A stretch of 64,000 nucleotides of DNA. Source: Kuafuiihalomonas sp039024635 (GTDB taxonomy: Bacteria > Myxococcota > Kuafuiibacteriia > Kuafuiibacteriales > Kuafuiibacteriaceae). The position numbers were made by a program, and so were the translations under genes. Where the stretch lies: assembly GCA_039024635.1 (NCBI GenBank), contig JBCCQA010000001.1, forward strand, positions 186,001 to 250,000. Direction: 5' to 3'. Of the stretch, positions 41,767 through 51,377 are shown one piece after another (positions within the stretch are counted from its first letter, which is position 1; each line of letters begins with the position of its first letter). A model generated the notes under the pieces. The model saw only the letters and a list, made by a program, of their open reading frames with translations. It ran no database searches and was not told where the DNA came from.

Positions 41767-43857
41767 TCAAAGGGAAGAGCCGCTCCGCGCCTCGGACAGG
41801 GCCCGAAGAAGATCCCGGAGTTCGGGGCTCTGTTCGATGTTCTCGAGGCCCAAACGAAGGCGCCGCGACCAATTCGGGCGCTCGTCCCGGGTCCCGGGCA
41901 CGTTCTGCGGTTCCGGCTCCAGCCACAGGTCTTCGAGGTTGAGCAGCAGGAGGGGCGCCGAGCTGCGGGCGAGGCGCATGGCGAGCTCCACCCACACGTC
42001 CAAGGGCGCCTCCAGCGGGCGACCTTCGCCCAGGGCCGTCCGGAGCGCATCGACCCGTTGGTTTCGAAGCGAGTGCTCGTGTGAAGCCTCTTCGGCCGTC
42101 GCCACTCCCCGCTCGACCCGCTCCTCGATGTCGCCGTGGGACCAGAAGCCCATGAAAGTGGGAGTGTCGTGGGTGTTGACGCTCGCCGCGGCGTGCTCGG
42201 GAATGGGCCGCAAGGCGGCGTTGGGGTTGGGCTCCATCTCGAACTGAGCCACGTACATTCGCTGGGCCCGGTGGCGGGCCATCCGCTCTCGAACCGCAGG
42301 AGGGACCGTCCCCAGATCTTCGCCGACGACGCGACAGCGGTGGCGCTGGCTCTCGACGCAGACGATCGCCCAAAGCTCGTCCTCTCGGTAGCGGAGGTAG
42401 GTGCCACCCTTGGCGCCGAGGCTCCACGGGACGCCGAAGATGCGATGAAGGCCCATGACGTGGTCGATGCGAAGGGTCGAGGCGATCTCGGCCTGGCGCC
42501 TCATCACTTCGATCAGGTAGGCGTAGCCGCTTTCTCGAAGCCGTCGGGGATGAAAGGGCCGAAAGCCCCAGTCCTGACCTTCAGGAGCCAGTGCATCGGG
42601 TGGCGCACCTGACGAGATGCCGTGAACGAAGACGTGTTGGTCCGCCCAGGCATCGTAGCCGTCGGGATGTACGCCCAGGGGAAGGTCGAGATACAGCCCC
42701 CCTCCGACCGAGGCCAAAGGCTCACCTAGTTGGCGAAGCTGCTCGTCGAGTCGGAACTGCACATAGAGGTGCTGCCGGACCCTAGCCTCGTCATCGACCT
42801 TCAAGGTGCTGCCGCGTCGCTCGTGGAGCGGCCATTGATGCCAGACCTGTCTCCTCTCCAAGGTGGCGGCGCGGAACCGGGCGTAGTCCCACGCCCGAGT
42901 CCGGCCCTCGGCCCAGGTCTCGATGGCGGCCGCGGTCGAGCTGTCCCAGGCCGCGCGAGCGAAGGCGGAGAGAATGGGCTCGATGAGCTGATAGGCCCGG
43001 GCGTGGTCTACGTGGCTCCGCTCCCGAAGACGGGCGGCCTCTCTTCGGAAGGCTGGGTCTTCGAGCATCCGCGCCAGCTCGGGCGCCTGGGCTTCGGGGA
43101 GCCGTTCCAGGTCCAAGAACAGCTCGTTCCAGAACAGCCGGGAGGCAGGGACGTAGGGGCTGGGTTCGACGGGGTGGTCGAGGAAGGTGGAGAGGAGAGG
43201 CAGGGTGGCGACCAGATGCCCGCCCGCATCGGCGACTTGCTGGGCGAGGCGTCTCAAGTGGCCAAAGTCGCCCACGCCGCGGTCGCCCTCGGCCCGAAGG
43301 GCGTAGGTGGGCGCGAACACCCCCCAGCATCGTTCGCCCTCGGGGGCGTGGGTGGTGGCCGGAGCCACGATCAGGGTCCCGAGCGCCTCCAGCCTCCCCA
43401 GACTCAGGGTGAGGCGGTGGTAGCCGAGAGCCAGCCGGGGCAGGTCGACCTCGAGCCGAAGCCAAGTCCGTCCTTCGTGGTCGGAATGGTCGGCTACGCG
43501 AGCGTCCTGGAGCTGGCCCTCGACGATGTGCACATCCTGCTCCCCCTCGATGCGGAGCCGGAAGGGTCCGGTGGCCGCGGAGGAGAGGACCTGCAAGAAG
43601 GCTTTCGAAGTACCCCCCTCCCAAACCACCTGAACCGGCTCCAGGACGCGATTCAGCTGTACCCAGGCCTCGAAGCGCAGGGCCTCCTCGGCCTCTTCGG
43701 GGCCGCTCAAGGGGGCGCCAAGTAGCTGAAGGACGTGGAGCAAGTGCCCGTCCTCAGCGGCGTGCCATCGGCCCTCGATGTCGTGGTACCCAGTTTCGAC
43801 CCCGTGAAGGGCCGCCAAGGCCTCCAGCCGTTCCCGCATGCCTGGGGATTGACGCAT
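41767..43857 (-). CDS. malQ: 4-alpha-glucanotransferase (amylomaltase), GH77
   Basis: The 696-residue protein holds GH77 motifs: TLRIDHVMGLHRIFGVP (nucleophile Asp), VVGEDLGTVPPAVRE (acid/base Glu) and VNTHDTPTFMG (transition-state Asp). The first 170 residues form an extra N-terminal domain, as in longer MalQ proteins. It disproportionates maltooligosaccharides by transferring 1,4-glucan chains in glycogen or maltodextrin metabolism. The start at ATG 43857 (MRQSPG) is chosen because further upstream extensions are unconvincing; ATG 43839 (MRERLEAL) is an alternative. It diverges from aceE across about 70 bp. Confidence 0.9.
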   Translation of the reverse strand: MRQSPGMRERLEALAALHGVETGYHDIEGRWHAAEDGHLLHVLQLLGAPLSGPEEAEEALRFEAWVQLNRVLEPVQVVWEGGTSKAFLQVLSSAATGPFRLRIEGEQDVHIVEGQLQDARVADHSDHEGRTWLRLEVDLPRLALGYHRLTLSLGRLEALGTLIVAPATTHAPEGERCWGVFAPTYALRAEGDRGVGDFGHLRRLAQQVADAGGHLVATLPLLSTFLDHPVEPSPYVPASRLFWNELFLDLERLPEAQAPELARMLEDPAFRREAARLRERSHVDHARAYQLIEPILSAFARAAWDSSTAAAIETWAEGRTRAWDYARFRAATLERRQVWHQWPLHERRGSTLKVDDEARVRQHLYVQFRLDEQLRQLGEPLASVGGGLYLDLPLGVHPDGYDAWADQHVFVHGISSGAPPDALAPEGQDWGFRPFHPRRLRESGYAYLIEVMRRQAEIASTLRIDHVMGLHRIFGVPWSLGAKGGTYLRYREDELWAIVCVESQRHRCRVVGEDLGTVPPAVRERMARHRAQRMYVAQFEMEPNPNAALRPIPEHAAASVNTHDTPTFMGFWSHGDIEERVERGVATAEEASHEHSLRNQRVDALRTALGEGRPLEAPLDVWVELAMRLARSSAPLLLLNLEDLWLEPEPQNVPGTRDERPNWSRRLRLGLENIEQSPELRDLLRALSEARSGSSL

Positions 43858-43868
43858 TGCGAACCGAG

Positions 43869-43886
43869 AACCGCCACGGTTTTTTT
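43869..43886 (+). terminator. small hairpin with T-run in the aceE leader
   Basis: AACCG (43869-43873) and CGGTT (43877-43881) form a 5-bp stem with a CCA loop, followed directly by a run of T to 43886. This is the arrangement of a short intrinsic terminator pointing at aceE, in a genome where T-runs are rare. The stem is weak, so it could be coincidence or a leader attenuator. Confidence 0.35.
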
Positions 43887-43927
43887 GTTGAGACCGAAGC
43901 CCCCGGATGATTCCCAGCAGAAGATCG

Positions 43928-46615
43928 ATGAGCGACGCGAACGAGAACCAGGTCACCGCCTTGGAGGTGCAGGACTGGACCGAATCATTGGGCGACGCGG
44001 TGGCGCTCCGAGGCCACGAACGAGCGGGCCAGCTCATCCAGGCGATGGGCGACTACGCCCAGAGGCGGGGGCTCCCGGTTCCCAGCCTGGCCAACCTGCC
44101 CTACGTCAACACGCTCTCGGCCCAACGGGACCCGAGCTACCCCGGTGATCTGGAGCTGGAGGAGCGCATCAAGAACATCCTCCGCTGGAACGCCATGGCC
44201 ATGGTCGTCCAGGGCAACAAACGCAACGACGGAATCGGGGGCCACATCGCCACCTACGCCTCGGTGGCCAACATTTTCGAGACCGGCTTCTTTCACGTGT
44301 TCCGAGGGCCGGAGCATCCGAGCGGAGGGGACCATCTCTACATCCAAGGCCACGCCTCCCCCGGCATCTACGCCCGGGCCTTTCTGGAGGGACGAATCTC
44401 GGCCGAGCTTCTTCGGAACTTCCGATTGGAGCTGGCGGAAGGGGGCGGCCTATCGTCCTATCCCCACCCGTGGCTGATGCCCGAGTTTTGGCAGTACCCG
44501 ACCGTCTCGATGGGTCTTGGGCCCATCATGTCGGCCTACCAGGCACGCTTCTTTCAGTATCTGCGTCGTCGCGGCTTCGGGGAGAAGGCCGCGGGCACGG
44601 TCTATGCCTTCCTGGGCGATGGCGAGATGGACGAACCCGAGTCGACCGGCGTGGTCAACTTCGCCGCCCGGGAAGGGCTGGGCAACCTGTGCTGGATCGT
44701 CAACTGTAACCTCCAACGGCTAGATGGACCGGTGCGCGGCAACGCCAAGGTCGTGCAAGAATTGGAGCGGAACTTCCGGGGTGCAGGCTGGAACGTCATC
44801 AAGGTTTTGTGGGGTTCGGATTGGGACCCTATCTTCGCCCAGGACGAAGAGGGCCTGCTCGCTGCCCGACTCACCAACCTCCTAGACGGAGAGTGGCAGA
44901 AGTGTCGGGTCGAAGGTGGCGGCTACATGCGGGAGAAGATCTTCGGCGCCGACCCCAAGCTGGCGGCCATGGTTGCCCATCTATCGGACGATGAACTTCT
45001 GTCCCTCCCCACCGGCGGTCACGACCCGGTGAAGATGTACGCGGCCTACAAGGCGGCGGAAGCCGAAACTGAGCGGCCGACCGTCATCCTGGCCAAGACC
45101 ATCAAGGGCTTCGGCATGGGCTCGGCGGGAGAGGGTCTGAACATCACCCACCAGCAGAAAAAGCTGACTCCGGAACAGGTCGAGTACTTCCGACAGCGCT
45201 TCGAGGTTCCGGTCACGGACGAGATCGCCGAAAGGGTGGGCTTCTTCCATCCGGGTGAGGAGTCCGAAGAAGTTCGCTACATGAAGGAGCGGCGCCAGGC
45301 CCTCAGCGGATGGCTGCCCCAGCGCCGAACCAAGTCTTCTGTTCGACTACAGATTCCAGGGGACGAGATTATCGACGAGTTCCTGGACGGCAGCGATAGA
45401 GCGGCCAGCACCACGGCCGCCTTCGTGCGGGTCTTGGCCAAGCTTCTTCGAGACAAGGAGCTGGGTCGTCGCATCGTCCCCATCATCCCAGACGAGGCAC
45501 GGACCTTTGGCATGGACGGTCTCTTCCGTCAGATCGGCATCTACTCCAAGATGGGCCAGCTCTATGAGCCCGTCGACGCCGGTGGACTGCTCTACTATCG
45601 CGAGTCGGCCGATGGTCAGCTCTTGGAGGAGGGCATCACCGAGGCGGGTGCCATGAGCTCCTTCATCGCCGCCTCCACCTCCTACTCCAGCGTCGATGAA
45701 CCCATGATTCCCTTCTATGTATTCTACTCGATGTTTGGGTTTCAGCGCATCGGGGATCTGGCGTGGGCGGCTGGCGATAGTCGAGCGCGTGGTTTCCTGG
45801 TCGGGGGCACGGCGGGACGAACGACGCTGAACGGCGAGGGGCTTCAGCACGAAGACGGTCACAGCCACGTGCTCGCCTCGACCGTCCCCAATCTGAAGGC
45901 CTACGACCTTACCTTCGCCTCCGAAATTGCGATCGTCGTGCAGGACGGATTGCGAAGAATGTTGGTCGAAGATGAGGACGTCTTCTACTACATGACGGTC
46001 GAGAACGAGGCCTATCCCCAGCTGCCTCTCCCTGACCGGGGCGAGAACGGCGTGCGAGAAGGCGTCATCAAGGGGATGTACAAGCTGCGACCGGCTCCGA
46101 GGAGTCGCAAGAAGAAGAGGCCGGTGGCCCAGCTCCTGGGCTCGGGGGCCATCATGGGCGGCGTGCTCGAAGCCCAGCGGATCCTGGCCGAAGACTACGA
46201 CATAGCGGCCGAGGTCTGGTCGGTCACGAGCTACACCGAGCTTCGAAAGCAGGCCCTGGACGTCGAACGTCGCAACCTTCTTCGACCGACCGAGACGCCG
46301 GAGCTCTCCTACGTGGGCCAATGCCTCGGGCCCGATTCGGGCGTGGTCGTTGCGTCCTCGGACTACATGAAGATCCTGGCCGACGGGATTCGCCCCTGGG
46401 TTCAGGTACCCATGGTGGCCCTAGGAACGGATGGCTTCGGCCGCAGCGAGACCCGTGAAGCACTTCGTCGCTTCTTCGAAGTGGATGCAGCTCACGTCGC
46501 CTGGTCGACCTTGGTCGCCCTGTATCGTAAGGGGGACATCGAGGCGAAGACGCTCAGCAAGGCGCAGTCCGCGCTCGGCATCGACCCCGACAAGATGAAT
46601 CCGATGCGCTCCTGA
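43928..46615 (+). CDS. aceE: pyruvate dehydrogenase E1 component (homodimeric)
   Basis: The 895-residue protein is a complete AceE-type E1. The thiamine-diphosphate motif GDGEMDEPESTGVVNFAARE...NCNLQ, GHASPGIYARAFLEG, and the C-terminal transketolase-like domain (TAGRTTLNGEGLQHEDGHSH) are all present at the expected spacing for a family near 890 residues. It decarboxylates pyruvate and reductively acetylates E2. ATG 43928 is preferred because MSDANEN...DWTESL lines up with known AceE N-termini; an in-frame ATG at 43907 also exists. The aceF gene starts 26 bp downstream, so the pair forms an operon. No lipoamide dehydrogenase is adjacent. Confidence 0.95.
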   Translation: MSDANENQVTALEVQDWTESLGDAVALRGHERAGQLIQAMGDYAQRRGLPVPSLANLPYVNTLSAQRDPSYPGDLELEERIKNILRWNAMAMVVQGNKRNDGIGGHIATYASVANIFETGFFHVFRGPEHPSGGDHLYIQGHASPGIYARAFLEGRISAELLRNFRLELAEGGGLSSYPHPWLMPEFWQYPTVSMGLGPIMSAYQARFFQYLRRRGFGEKAAGTVYAFLGDGEMDEPESTGVVNFAAREGLGNLCWIVNCNLQRLDGPVRGNAKVVQELERNFRGAGWNVIKVLWGSDWDPIFAQDEEGLLAARLTNLLDGEWQKCRVEGGGYMREKIFGADPKLAAMVAHLSDDELLSLPTGGHDPVKMYAAYKAAEAETERPTVILAKTIKGFGMGSAGEGLNITHQQKKLTPEQVEYFRQRFEVPVTDEIAERVGFFHPGEESEEVRYMKERRQALSGWLPQRRTKSSVRLQIPGDEIIDEFLDGSDRAASTTAAFVRVLAKLLRDKELGRRIVPIIPDEARTFGMDGLFRQIGIYSKMGQLYEPVDAGGLLYYRESADGQLLEEGITEAGAMSSFIAASTSYSSVDEPMIPFYVFYSMFGFQRIGDLAWAAGDSRARGFLVGGTAGRTTLNGEGLQHEDGHSHVLASTVPNLKAYDLTFASEIAIVVQDGLRRMLVEDEDVFYYMTVENEAYPQLPLPDRGENGVREGVIKGMYKLRPAPRSRKKKRPVAQLLGSGAIMGGVLEAQRILAEDYDIAAEVWSVTSYTELRKQALDVERRNLLRPTETPELSYVGQCLGPDSGVVVASSDYMKILADGIRPWVQVPMVALGTDGFGRSETREALRRFFEVDAAHVAWSTLVALYRKGDIEAKTLSKAQSALGIDPDKMNPMRS

Positions 46616-46641
46616 GCCGCGGACAAGAGACGAGAGAGAAC

Positions 46642-48147
46642 ATGGCCATCGAATTCAAGCTTCCCGAGCTCGGCGAGGGCGTCGAGTCTGCCGACATCGT
46701 CAACGTCCTCGTTCGGGAAGGCGACCAGATAGAGGAGGGGCAGTCCGTCCTGGAGGTGGAGTCGGACAAGGCGACGGTAGAGGTCCCTTCCCAAGTGGCT
46801 GGAGTGGTGGAGAAGCTCCACGTCACGAGCGGTGACTCGGTATCCCCCGGTCAGCTCATCCTGACGCTTTCAGCTGGCGCTGCCGATGCCCCTGCGCCGC
46901 CTCCTCCTCCATCCAACGGCGCTTCCGACAAGGTGTTCAGCATTCCGGACATCGGCGAGGGCGTCGAGTCGGCCGACGTGGTCAACGTCCTGGTCTCGGT
47001 CGGAGAAGAGGTCGAAGCGGGTCAGTCCGTCATCGAAGTGGAGTCCGACAAGGCTACGGTGGAGGTTCCCAGCGACGTGGGAGGGAAAGTGGTCGAGGTC
47101 CTGGTATCGGCCGGCGACAGCGTTACCGTCGGACAAGCCATCCTGCGTTTTGAGGGCGGCGATCGGCCTGCGCTTACGCCCGTCCCTGCTGCTGCGCCCG
47201 CCATCGAATCCAGCCCTTCGACTCGGGCCGCGGAGTCGGTCCAGATTGCGGACCGACGGGTGCCGCCTGGCCGAGCGGTCTTTGCTGCACCTTCGGTTCG
47301 GATGTTTGCGCGTCAACAAGGCGTGGACATCCGGAGCGTGCCCGGCACCGGTCCTGGGGGTCGGATCAGCAAGGACGACGTGCAGAGCTACTTGGACCAG
47401 TCTGCACGCCCCACTCCGATGCCGAGCTCCGGCCCGGCTCCGACCCCTGTCGCCGTTCCTCCGCCGAGCCTCGAAGACCGGGTCGAGAAGCTCCCCAACG
47501 TCAGAAGAATCATCGCCGAGCGCCTGACCCAGGCCTGGCAGACCATACCCCATGTCGTTCTCTATCGAGAGGCGGACGTCACCGAGCTGGAGGCGATGCG
47601 AAAGGCCTTCAAGCAAGCCGCGCCCGAAGGGGCCCGGCTCACCATGACCTCCATCTTGGTGAAGGTGTGTGGCAGAGTCCTCCAGGAGTTCCCGAAGGTG
47701 AACGCCTCCATCGATCTGGAGAAGCAGCAGATCGTGTACCATGGCCGGGTCAACGTCGGCTTCGCCACCGACACGGATCGGGGCCTGTTGGTTCCGGTCA
47801 TCCAAGATGTACCGAGCAAGAGTCACGTCCAGGTGGCCGACGAGATCTCCGCTTTGGCCGGCAAGGCCCGGGACGGCAAGCTGTCCCGCGAAGAGATGAG
47901 CGGCGGCACCTTCTCGGTCAGCAACCTGGGTGGTCTGGGCATCGGCCACTTCACACCCATCATCAATCCGCCTGAGGTGGCCATTCTCGGCGTTGGGCGC
48001 GCAAAGACCAATGCCGACGGACGTCTGATGATGCCGCTGTCCCTTTCGACGGACCACCGTATGCTCGACGGCGCCGATGGCGCCCGATTCTTCGACGCGC
48101 TGATCAAGGTGCTCCAGGATCCGGCACGGCTGCTCTTCGCATTCTGA
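46642..48147 (+). CDS. aceF: dihydrolipoyl acetyltransferase (pyruvate dehydrogenase E2) with two lipoyl domains
   Basis: The 501-residue protein has two N-terminal lipoyl domains with identical VESDKATVEVPS sites (lipoyl lysines K43 and K137), joined by a Pro/Ala linker. A peripheral subunit-binding domain (about 215-252; SVRMFARQQGVDIRSVPGTGPGGRISKDDV) follows, then the acetyltransferase core with SVSNLGGLG and the catalytic DHRMLDGADGARFF. It accepts acetyl groups from E1 and forms the complex core. It starts 26 bp after aceE with an AGAGAGAAC leader, so the two are co-transcribed. A gene for E3 (lpd) is not in the window. Confidence 0.94.
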   Translation: MAIEFKLPELGEGVESADIVNVLVREGDQIEEGQSVLEVESDKATVEVPSQVAGVVEKLHVTSGDSVSPGQLILTLSAGAADAPAPPPPPSNGASDKVFSIPDIGEGVESADVVNVLVSVGEEVEAGQSVIEVESDKATVEVPSDVGGKVVEVLVSAGDSVTVGQAILRFEGGDRPALTPVPAAAPAIESSPSTRAAESVQIADRRVPPGRAVFAAPSVRMFARQQGVDIRSVPGTGPGGRISKDDVQSYLDQSARPTPMPSSGPAPTPVAVPPPSLEDRVEKLPNVRRIIAERLTQAWQTIPHVVLYREADVTELEAMRKAFKQAAPEGARLTMTSILVKVCGRVLQEFPKVNASIDLEKQQIVYHGRVNVGFATDTDRGLLVPVIQDVPSKSHVQVADEISALAGKARDGKLSREEMSGGTFSVSNLGGLGIGHFTPIINPPEVAILGVGRAKTNADGRLMMPLSLSTDHRMLDGADGARFFDALIKVLQDPARLLFAF

Positions 48148-48148
48148 A

Positions 48149-49669
48149 TCAGCCGTCGTCCGACATGGCCTGAGGGCCACAGGTGGGAAGGCGGTCGACG
48201 CTTCGGACCAGAAAGAGTCCAGCTTCCCGGCCGTCACCGGGCTCCAAGAAAGCCCAGCGGTCGGCCCAAGGACTCACTGCGTCCCACTGGGAGCGTCCGA
48301 GGTCCGCCACTGGGCAGACCGATTGGGCGTCCACCCGCTCTGCGATCAGGCCGCCTTGATTGAAGAGCGGGCGCCCCCCCAAGCTCAGCTGGCGGTCCAC
48401 TTCGTCCAGGAAAGGCCAGCTTGGTGGCTCCGGAAGGGCGACGAACAAACCCGACTCGTAGACGAAACTAGGGCCGCGCTCCCGGAGCAGGTAGGTTCGC
48501 CCTTCGATCTGGCGAAGGGCGCCTCCCGGAATGCTGCGTGGCTCCACCGTGAACCCACCCTCGAGGAAACGCACCAAGAGTCCGTCTTCGCCCCAGCTCC
48601 GAACCAGGATGCGGTCGTCTTCCAAGCGCGACAGTCGGACCGGGTTGGGCTCGGCGTAGGGAAGCTCGATCACGGCTAGGCTCTCCAGTCTTTCGTCGAC
48701 ATCTCCCAAGAGACGAAGACGCCGCACACGCCCTTCACCCTGAACCTCCTGCGGGGGGTCGGTCGGGGTGGCCTCCTCGTCCACTACCAGAAGAGCGAGT
48801 GCCGCTCCGGCTTGGGACCAGCCCAGGCCTCGAATGGCCTGGACGCCCTGAAGCAGGGCTTCGTCGATGATCCTCGCCGTCCGCAGGCCCGGATTGAAGC
48901 GGGCTCTTTGTCCTGGGCCCCAGAGTGTGGCGCCTTGGCCGTCGGTCGTGCCCTCGAGAAATGGAAGCTCGTCCGAGTCCGCACGAAGAGTGGTCGCCAT
49001 ACCGGGGCCATCCAGTGCGACGTCGTGAACTTGCCCGCCCACGATGCGCAAGACCTCTTCCGTGATGGTCACGGTGGAGCCTCCGACCAAAACGTCGACC
49101 TCCCGCTCCTGCTCGTCGACCAGGGCCCGAAGCACCAGGGCCTGTCGGCCGACCGGCAGGATGCGAGCGAATGCCACTTCATCGCTACGCTCACCTCCGA
49201 CGAGCAGTCGGTTTTCGATCTCGACCCCCCGGGTCGAGCCGGGGCAGAAGCTCTCGACGTCGAGGGGAAGGCGCCGAAGCACGTTCTCGATCTCGGGACC
49301 TAGCGTGGTTTCGGTCCAGTCGCCCTTGCTGAGGGTGTAGCTGCGGGCGGACTCCGGTAGCAGAGGCCTGTCCGTTGGCTCCTGATTCAGAGTCTGGCGA
49401 CCGGGTGAAAGGGCGAGCTCGGAAAGTGGACAAGAGAAGACGAGCCAGCCGAAGGAGGGAACGCGGTCGGTGGTGAAGGACGCGCGGGTGGGCGCGGGTT
49501 GTCCAGGACCGAGGGCGAAAGCAAAGACCGCAGGCTCGTTGCCCCCCTGGATGAGCAGACCCGAGCGCCCGTTCTCGGTTGGAAGGGGCGGAAGCGCGGT
49601 GACGGCTCCACAGCTCCAAAAGAAAACACTCGCGAGACCGATGAAGAGCAGCCGATGCGTCCAGGTCAC
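48149..49669 (-). CDS. lipoprotein of unknown function
   Basis: About 506 residues from a GTG at 49669. RLLFIGLASVFFWSCGAV is a lipobox-bearing signal. The mature protein has repeated beta-strand units with alternating charged residues (VAFARILPVGRQALVLRALVD, LESLAVIELPYAEPNPVRL) suggestive of a beta-propeller, but repeat boundaries are not clear. No family was recognised. The GTG overlaps the stop of the upstream small membrane protein (GTGA), implying translational coupling. The upstream extension is therefore rejected. It converges on aceF with 1 bp between stops. Confidence 0.72.
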   Translation of the reverse strand: MTWTHRLLFIGLASVFFWSCGAVTALPPLPTENGRSGLLIQGGNEPAVFAFALGPGQPAPTRASFTTDRVPSFGWLVFSCPLSELALSPGRQTLNQEPTDRPLLPESARSYTLSKGDWTETTLGPEIENVLRRLPLDVESFCPGSTRGVEIENRLLVGGERSDEVAFARILPVGRQALVLRALVDEQEREVDVLVGGSTVTITEEVLRIVGGQVHDVALDGPGMATTLRADSDELPFLEGTTDGQGATLWGPGQRARFNPGLRTARIIDEALLQGVQAIRGLGWSQAGAALALLVVDEEATPTDPPQEVQGEGRVRRLRLLGDVDERLESLAVIELPYAEPNPVRLSRLEDDRILVRSWGEDGLLVRFLEGGFTVEPRSIPGGALRQIEGRTYLLRERGPSFVYESGLFVALPEPPSWPFLDEVDRQLSLGGRPLFNQGGLIAERVDAQSVCPVADLGRSQWDAVSPWADRWAFLEPGDGREAGLFLVRSVDRLPTCGPQAMSDDG

Positions 49670-50025
49670 AAGGGTTTGTAGACTCCCATGACGACCGCGA
49701 CCAGACCCAGTCCGACCACAGTCGTGTACCACATGCCGGCAGCCTCCGCCTTGCGCTTGATGGCGACCGTTATGCCACCAAGGACTAGCCAGACGACGAG
49801 TTTGGCAATGACCCAGCCCGGAAGCCCCAGCTCCCCGCCCTTGGCCAGCATTCCGAACCCGGCTACGAGCACCACCAAGAGGCCAGTGCCGTGACCTGCC
49901 ACCAGCATGGCCCGACCACTCTTGCCGCCCAGCTTGGCCTGGATGATGACGCCACCCAGGGACAGGAACAGCAAGATCATCCCCAGCAGGTGCAGAAAGC
50001 GGTAGGTCTGGTAGCTCATGTCCAT
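49666..50025 (-). CDS. small four-helix membrane protein
   Basis: The 119-residue protein is almost entirely hydrophobic: YRFLHLLGMILLFLSLGGVI, GLLVVLVAGFGMLA, WVIAKLVVWLVLGGITVAI and YTTVVGLGLVAVVMGVY. That gives about four membrane helices, resembling small conserved integral membrane proteins of the SirB/CopD-like type. Function unknown. Two ATGs compete (50025 and 50019); GGAGG and AAGGAG lie upstream, spaced suitably for either. It overlaps the downstream lipoprotein start by 4 bp, so the two are probably co-translated. Confidence 0.72.
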   Translation of the reverse strand: MDMSYQTYRFLHLLGMILLFLSLGGVIIQAKLGGKSGRAMLVAGHGTGLLVVLVAGFGMLAKGGELGLPGWVIAKLVVWLVLGGITVAIKRKAEAAGMWYTTVVGLGLVAVVMGVYKPL

Positions 50026-50072
50026 TCTCCTTCCTCCGAGGAAGAAGCGGGAGTCAAAACAAAGGCAACCGC

Positions 50073-51332
50073 TCAGGTCCGCTCCAGCAGGCGGTCGATG
50101 CGGCGGACCAGGACTTCCGGATTGAAGGGCTTCTTGACGAAATCGTCGGCGCCGAGCTGAAAGGCCTCCATCACTGTTTCGTCCTGGTGGCTCGAGGACA
50201 GGATGATCCGCTTGGTCGGATGACCGGCCCTGCGGAGCTGGCGCAAGATATCGAGGCCCGAAAAGAAGGGCATGTTGATGTCGAGGATCAGCAGGTCATA
50301 GCTACGCTCGGCAAGCAGCGCCGTGGCTTCTCGCCCGTCTTGGGCCTCGATCATCTTGAAGCCGTGACGGCCCAGATGGTGACTCAGGATTCGACGGATG
50401 ACGTGGTCGTCTTCCGCCACCAAAACCGTTCGTTCCTTGGTCTTTACGGAGAGGTCCTGGCTGATCCGAGTGGTGCCCATCAGGCGGGCGAAGAGCCGAC
50501 GGAGCTGCGCATCGGGCACGGGCAGCTCCAGGGCGGTGCCTTCTTCGGTCACCAGTCGCCGGGCCTGACCGTCCCGATGAACTCTGACCCTAGGTGTCCC
50601 GTTGCGGGTGAGGATGTGTTGGTTAGGATGGTCGTCGAAGGCCCCGTCGATGATGAGGAGGTCCGGAAGCACGAGGTGCCAGACCGTCATGAGCTCGGGG
50701 ATGCTGTCGAAGCTCTGCACCTGGTAGCCCGCATCGCTGAGCGGCGCAGCGAGAATGTCCCGCATGCGGTGGTCAGGACTGGCCATGAAGATGCGGAGGG
50801 TTCCCGGGTCGACGTCCTCGTGATCCAAGGGTCCGGTCGGGGTCTCGTGCAGTGGCGGTTCTCGCTGAGCCCGGGAAAGGTCTTCGGCGTAGCGCCGAAT
50901 GACGTCGCTCTGTGTCAGGATGCCGACCAGTCGCTCCTTGTCCACCACGGGCAGGGCCCCCACCCGGCAGCTCAGCATTACTGCGATGGCGTTCATGAGG
51001 GGTGAGCGCGCGCCGATGGTCAGCGGATCTCGGGTCATGATGTCGGCGATTCGGGTTTGGCGGGCGAACTCGTCGAAGTAGCTGCGGGACCGGGTCCGGT
51101 CGGGAAGAGCAGCTTTGAGGTCTCTATCCGAGACGATTCCCACCAGCTTGCCGTGGTCATCCACGACAGGCAGGTGTCGAAAACGCTCCTGAACCATGAG
51201 GTCGAGAGCGTCCAAGAGCGGGGTCTCCATCGCCACCGCGCTGGGCGAAGGCGTCATCAGCTCTTGGACTTCGAGCACGTGATCAAAGTCTCCCGAGTCG
51301 GACTTGAGGGGCAAGTGCATGCGTCCTGTCAT
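50073..51332 (-). CDS. CBS-pair protein with degenerate and canonical receiver domains
   Basis: The 419-residue protein has a CBS pair (about 20-160; VQELMTPSPSAVAMETPLLD, IADIMTRDPLTIGARSPLM). A receiver-like domain (about 180-290) keeps PDLLIIDG but lacks the conserved lysine and most of the acidic pocket. A canonical receiver (about 305-415) follows with VAEDDHVIRR, DLLILDINMP, ILSSSH and VKKPFNP, including the phosphoacceptor Asp. It has no output domain. It may read an adenine nucleotide through CBS and modulate or be modulated by phosphorylation; the partner is unknown. Start is ambiguous between 51332 and ATG 51320 (AGGA upstream). Confidence 0.85.
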   Translation of the reverse strand: MTGRMHLPLKSDSGDFDHVLEVQELMTPSPSAVAMETPLLDALDLMVQERFRHLPVVDDHGKLVGIVSDRDLKAALPDRTRSRSYFDEFARQTRIADIMTRDPLTIGARSPLMNAIAVMLSCRVGALPVVDKERLVGILTQSDVIRRYAEDLSRAQREPPLHETPTGPLDHEDVDPGTLRIFMASPDHRMRDILAAPLSDAGYQVQSFDSIPELMTVWHLVLPDLLIIDGAFDDHPNQHILTRNGTPRVRVHRDGQARRLVTEEGTALELPVPDAQLRRLFARLMGTTRISQDLSVKTKERTVLVAEDDHVIRRILSHHLGRHGFKMIEAQDGREATALLAERSYDLLILDINMPFFSGLDILRQLRRAGHPTKRIILSSSHQDETVMEAFQLGADDFVKKPFNPEVLVRRIDRLLERT

Positions 51333-51377
51333 CGGACGCCTGTGACCAGTGTCGAGTCCTCGGCGCAGGAATCGCGG

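Noticed and set aside
48149..49732. Longer start for the lipoprotein
   Set aside because: The extra N-terminal residues overlap the upstream membrane-protein gene; the GTG at 49669 overlapping its stop and preceding the lipobox fits better.
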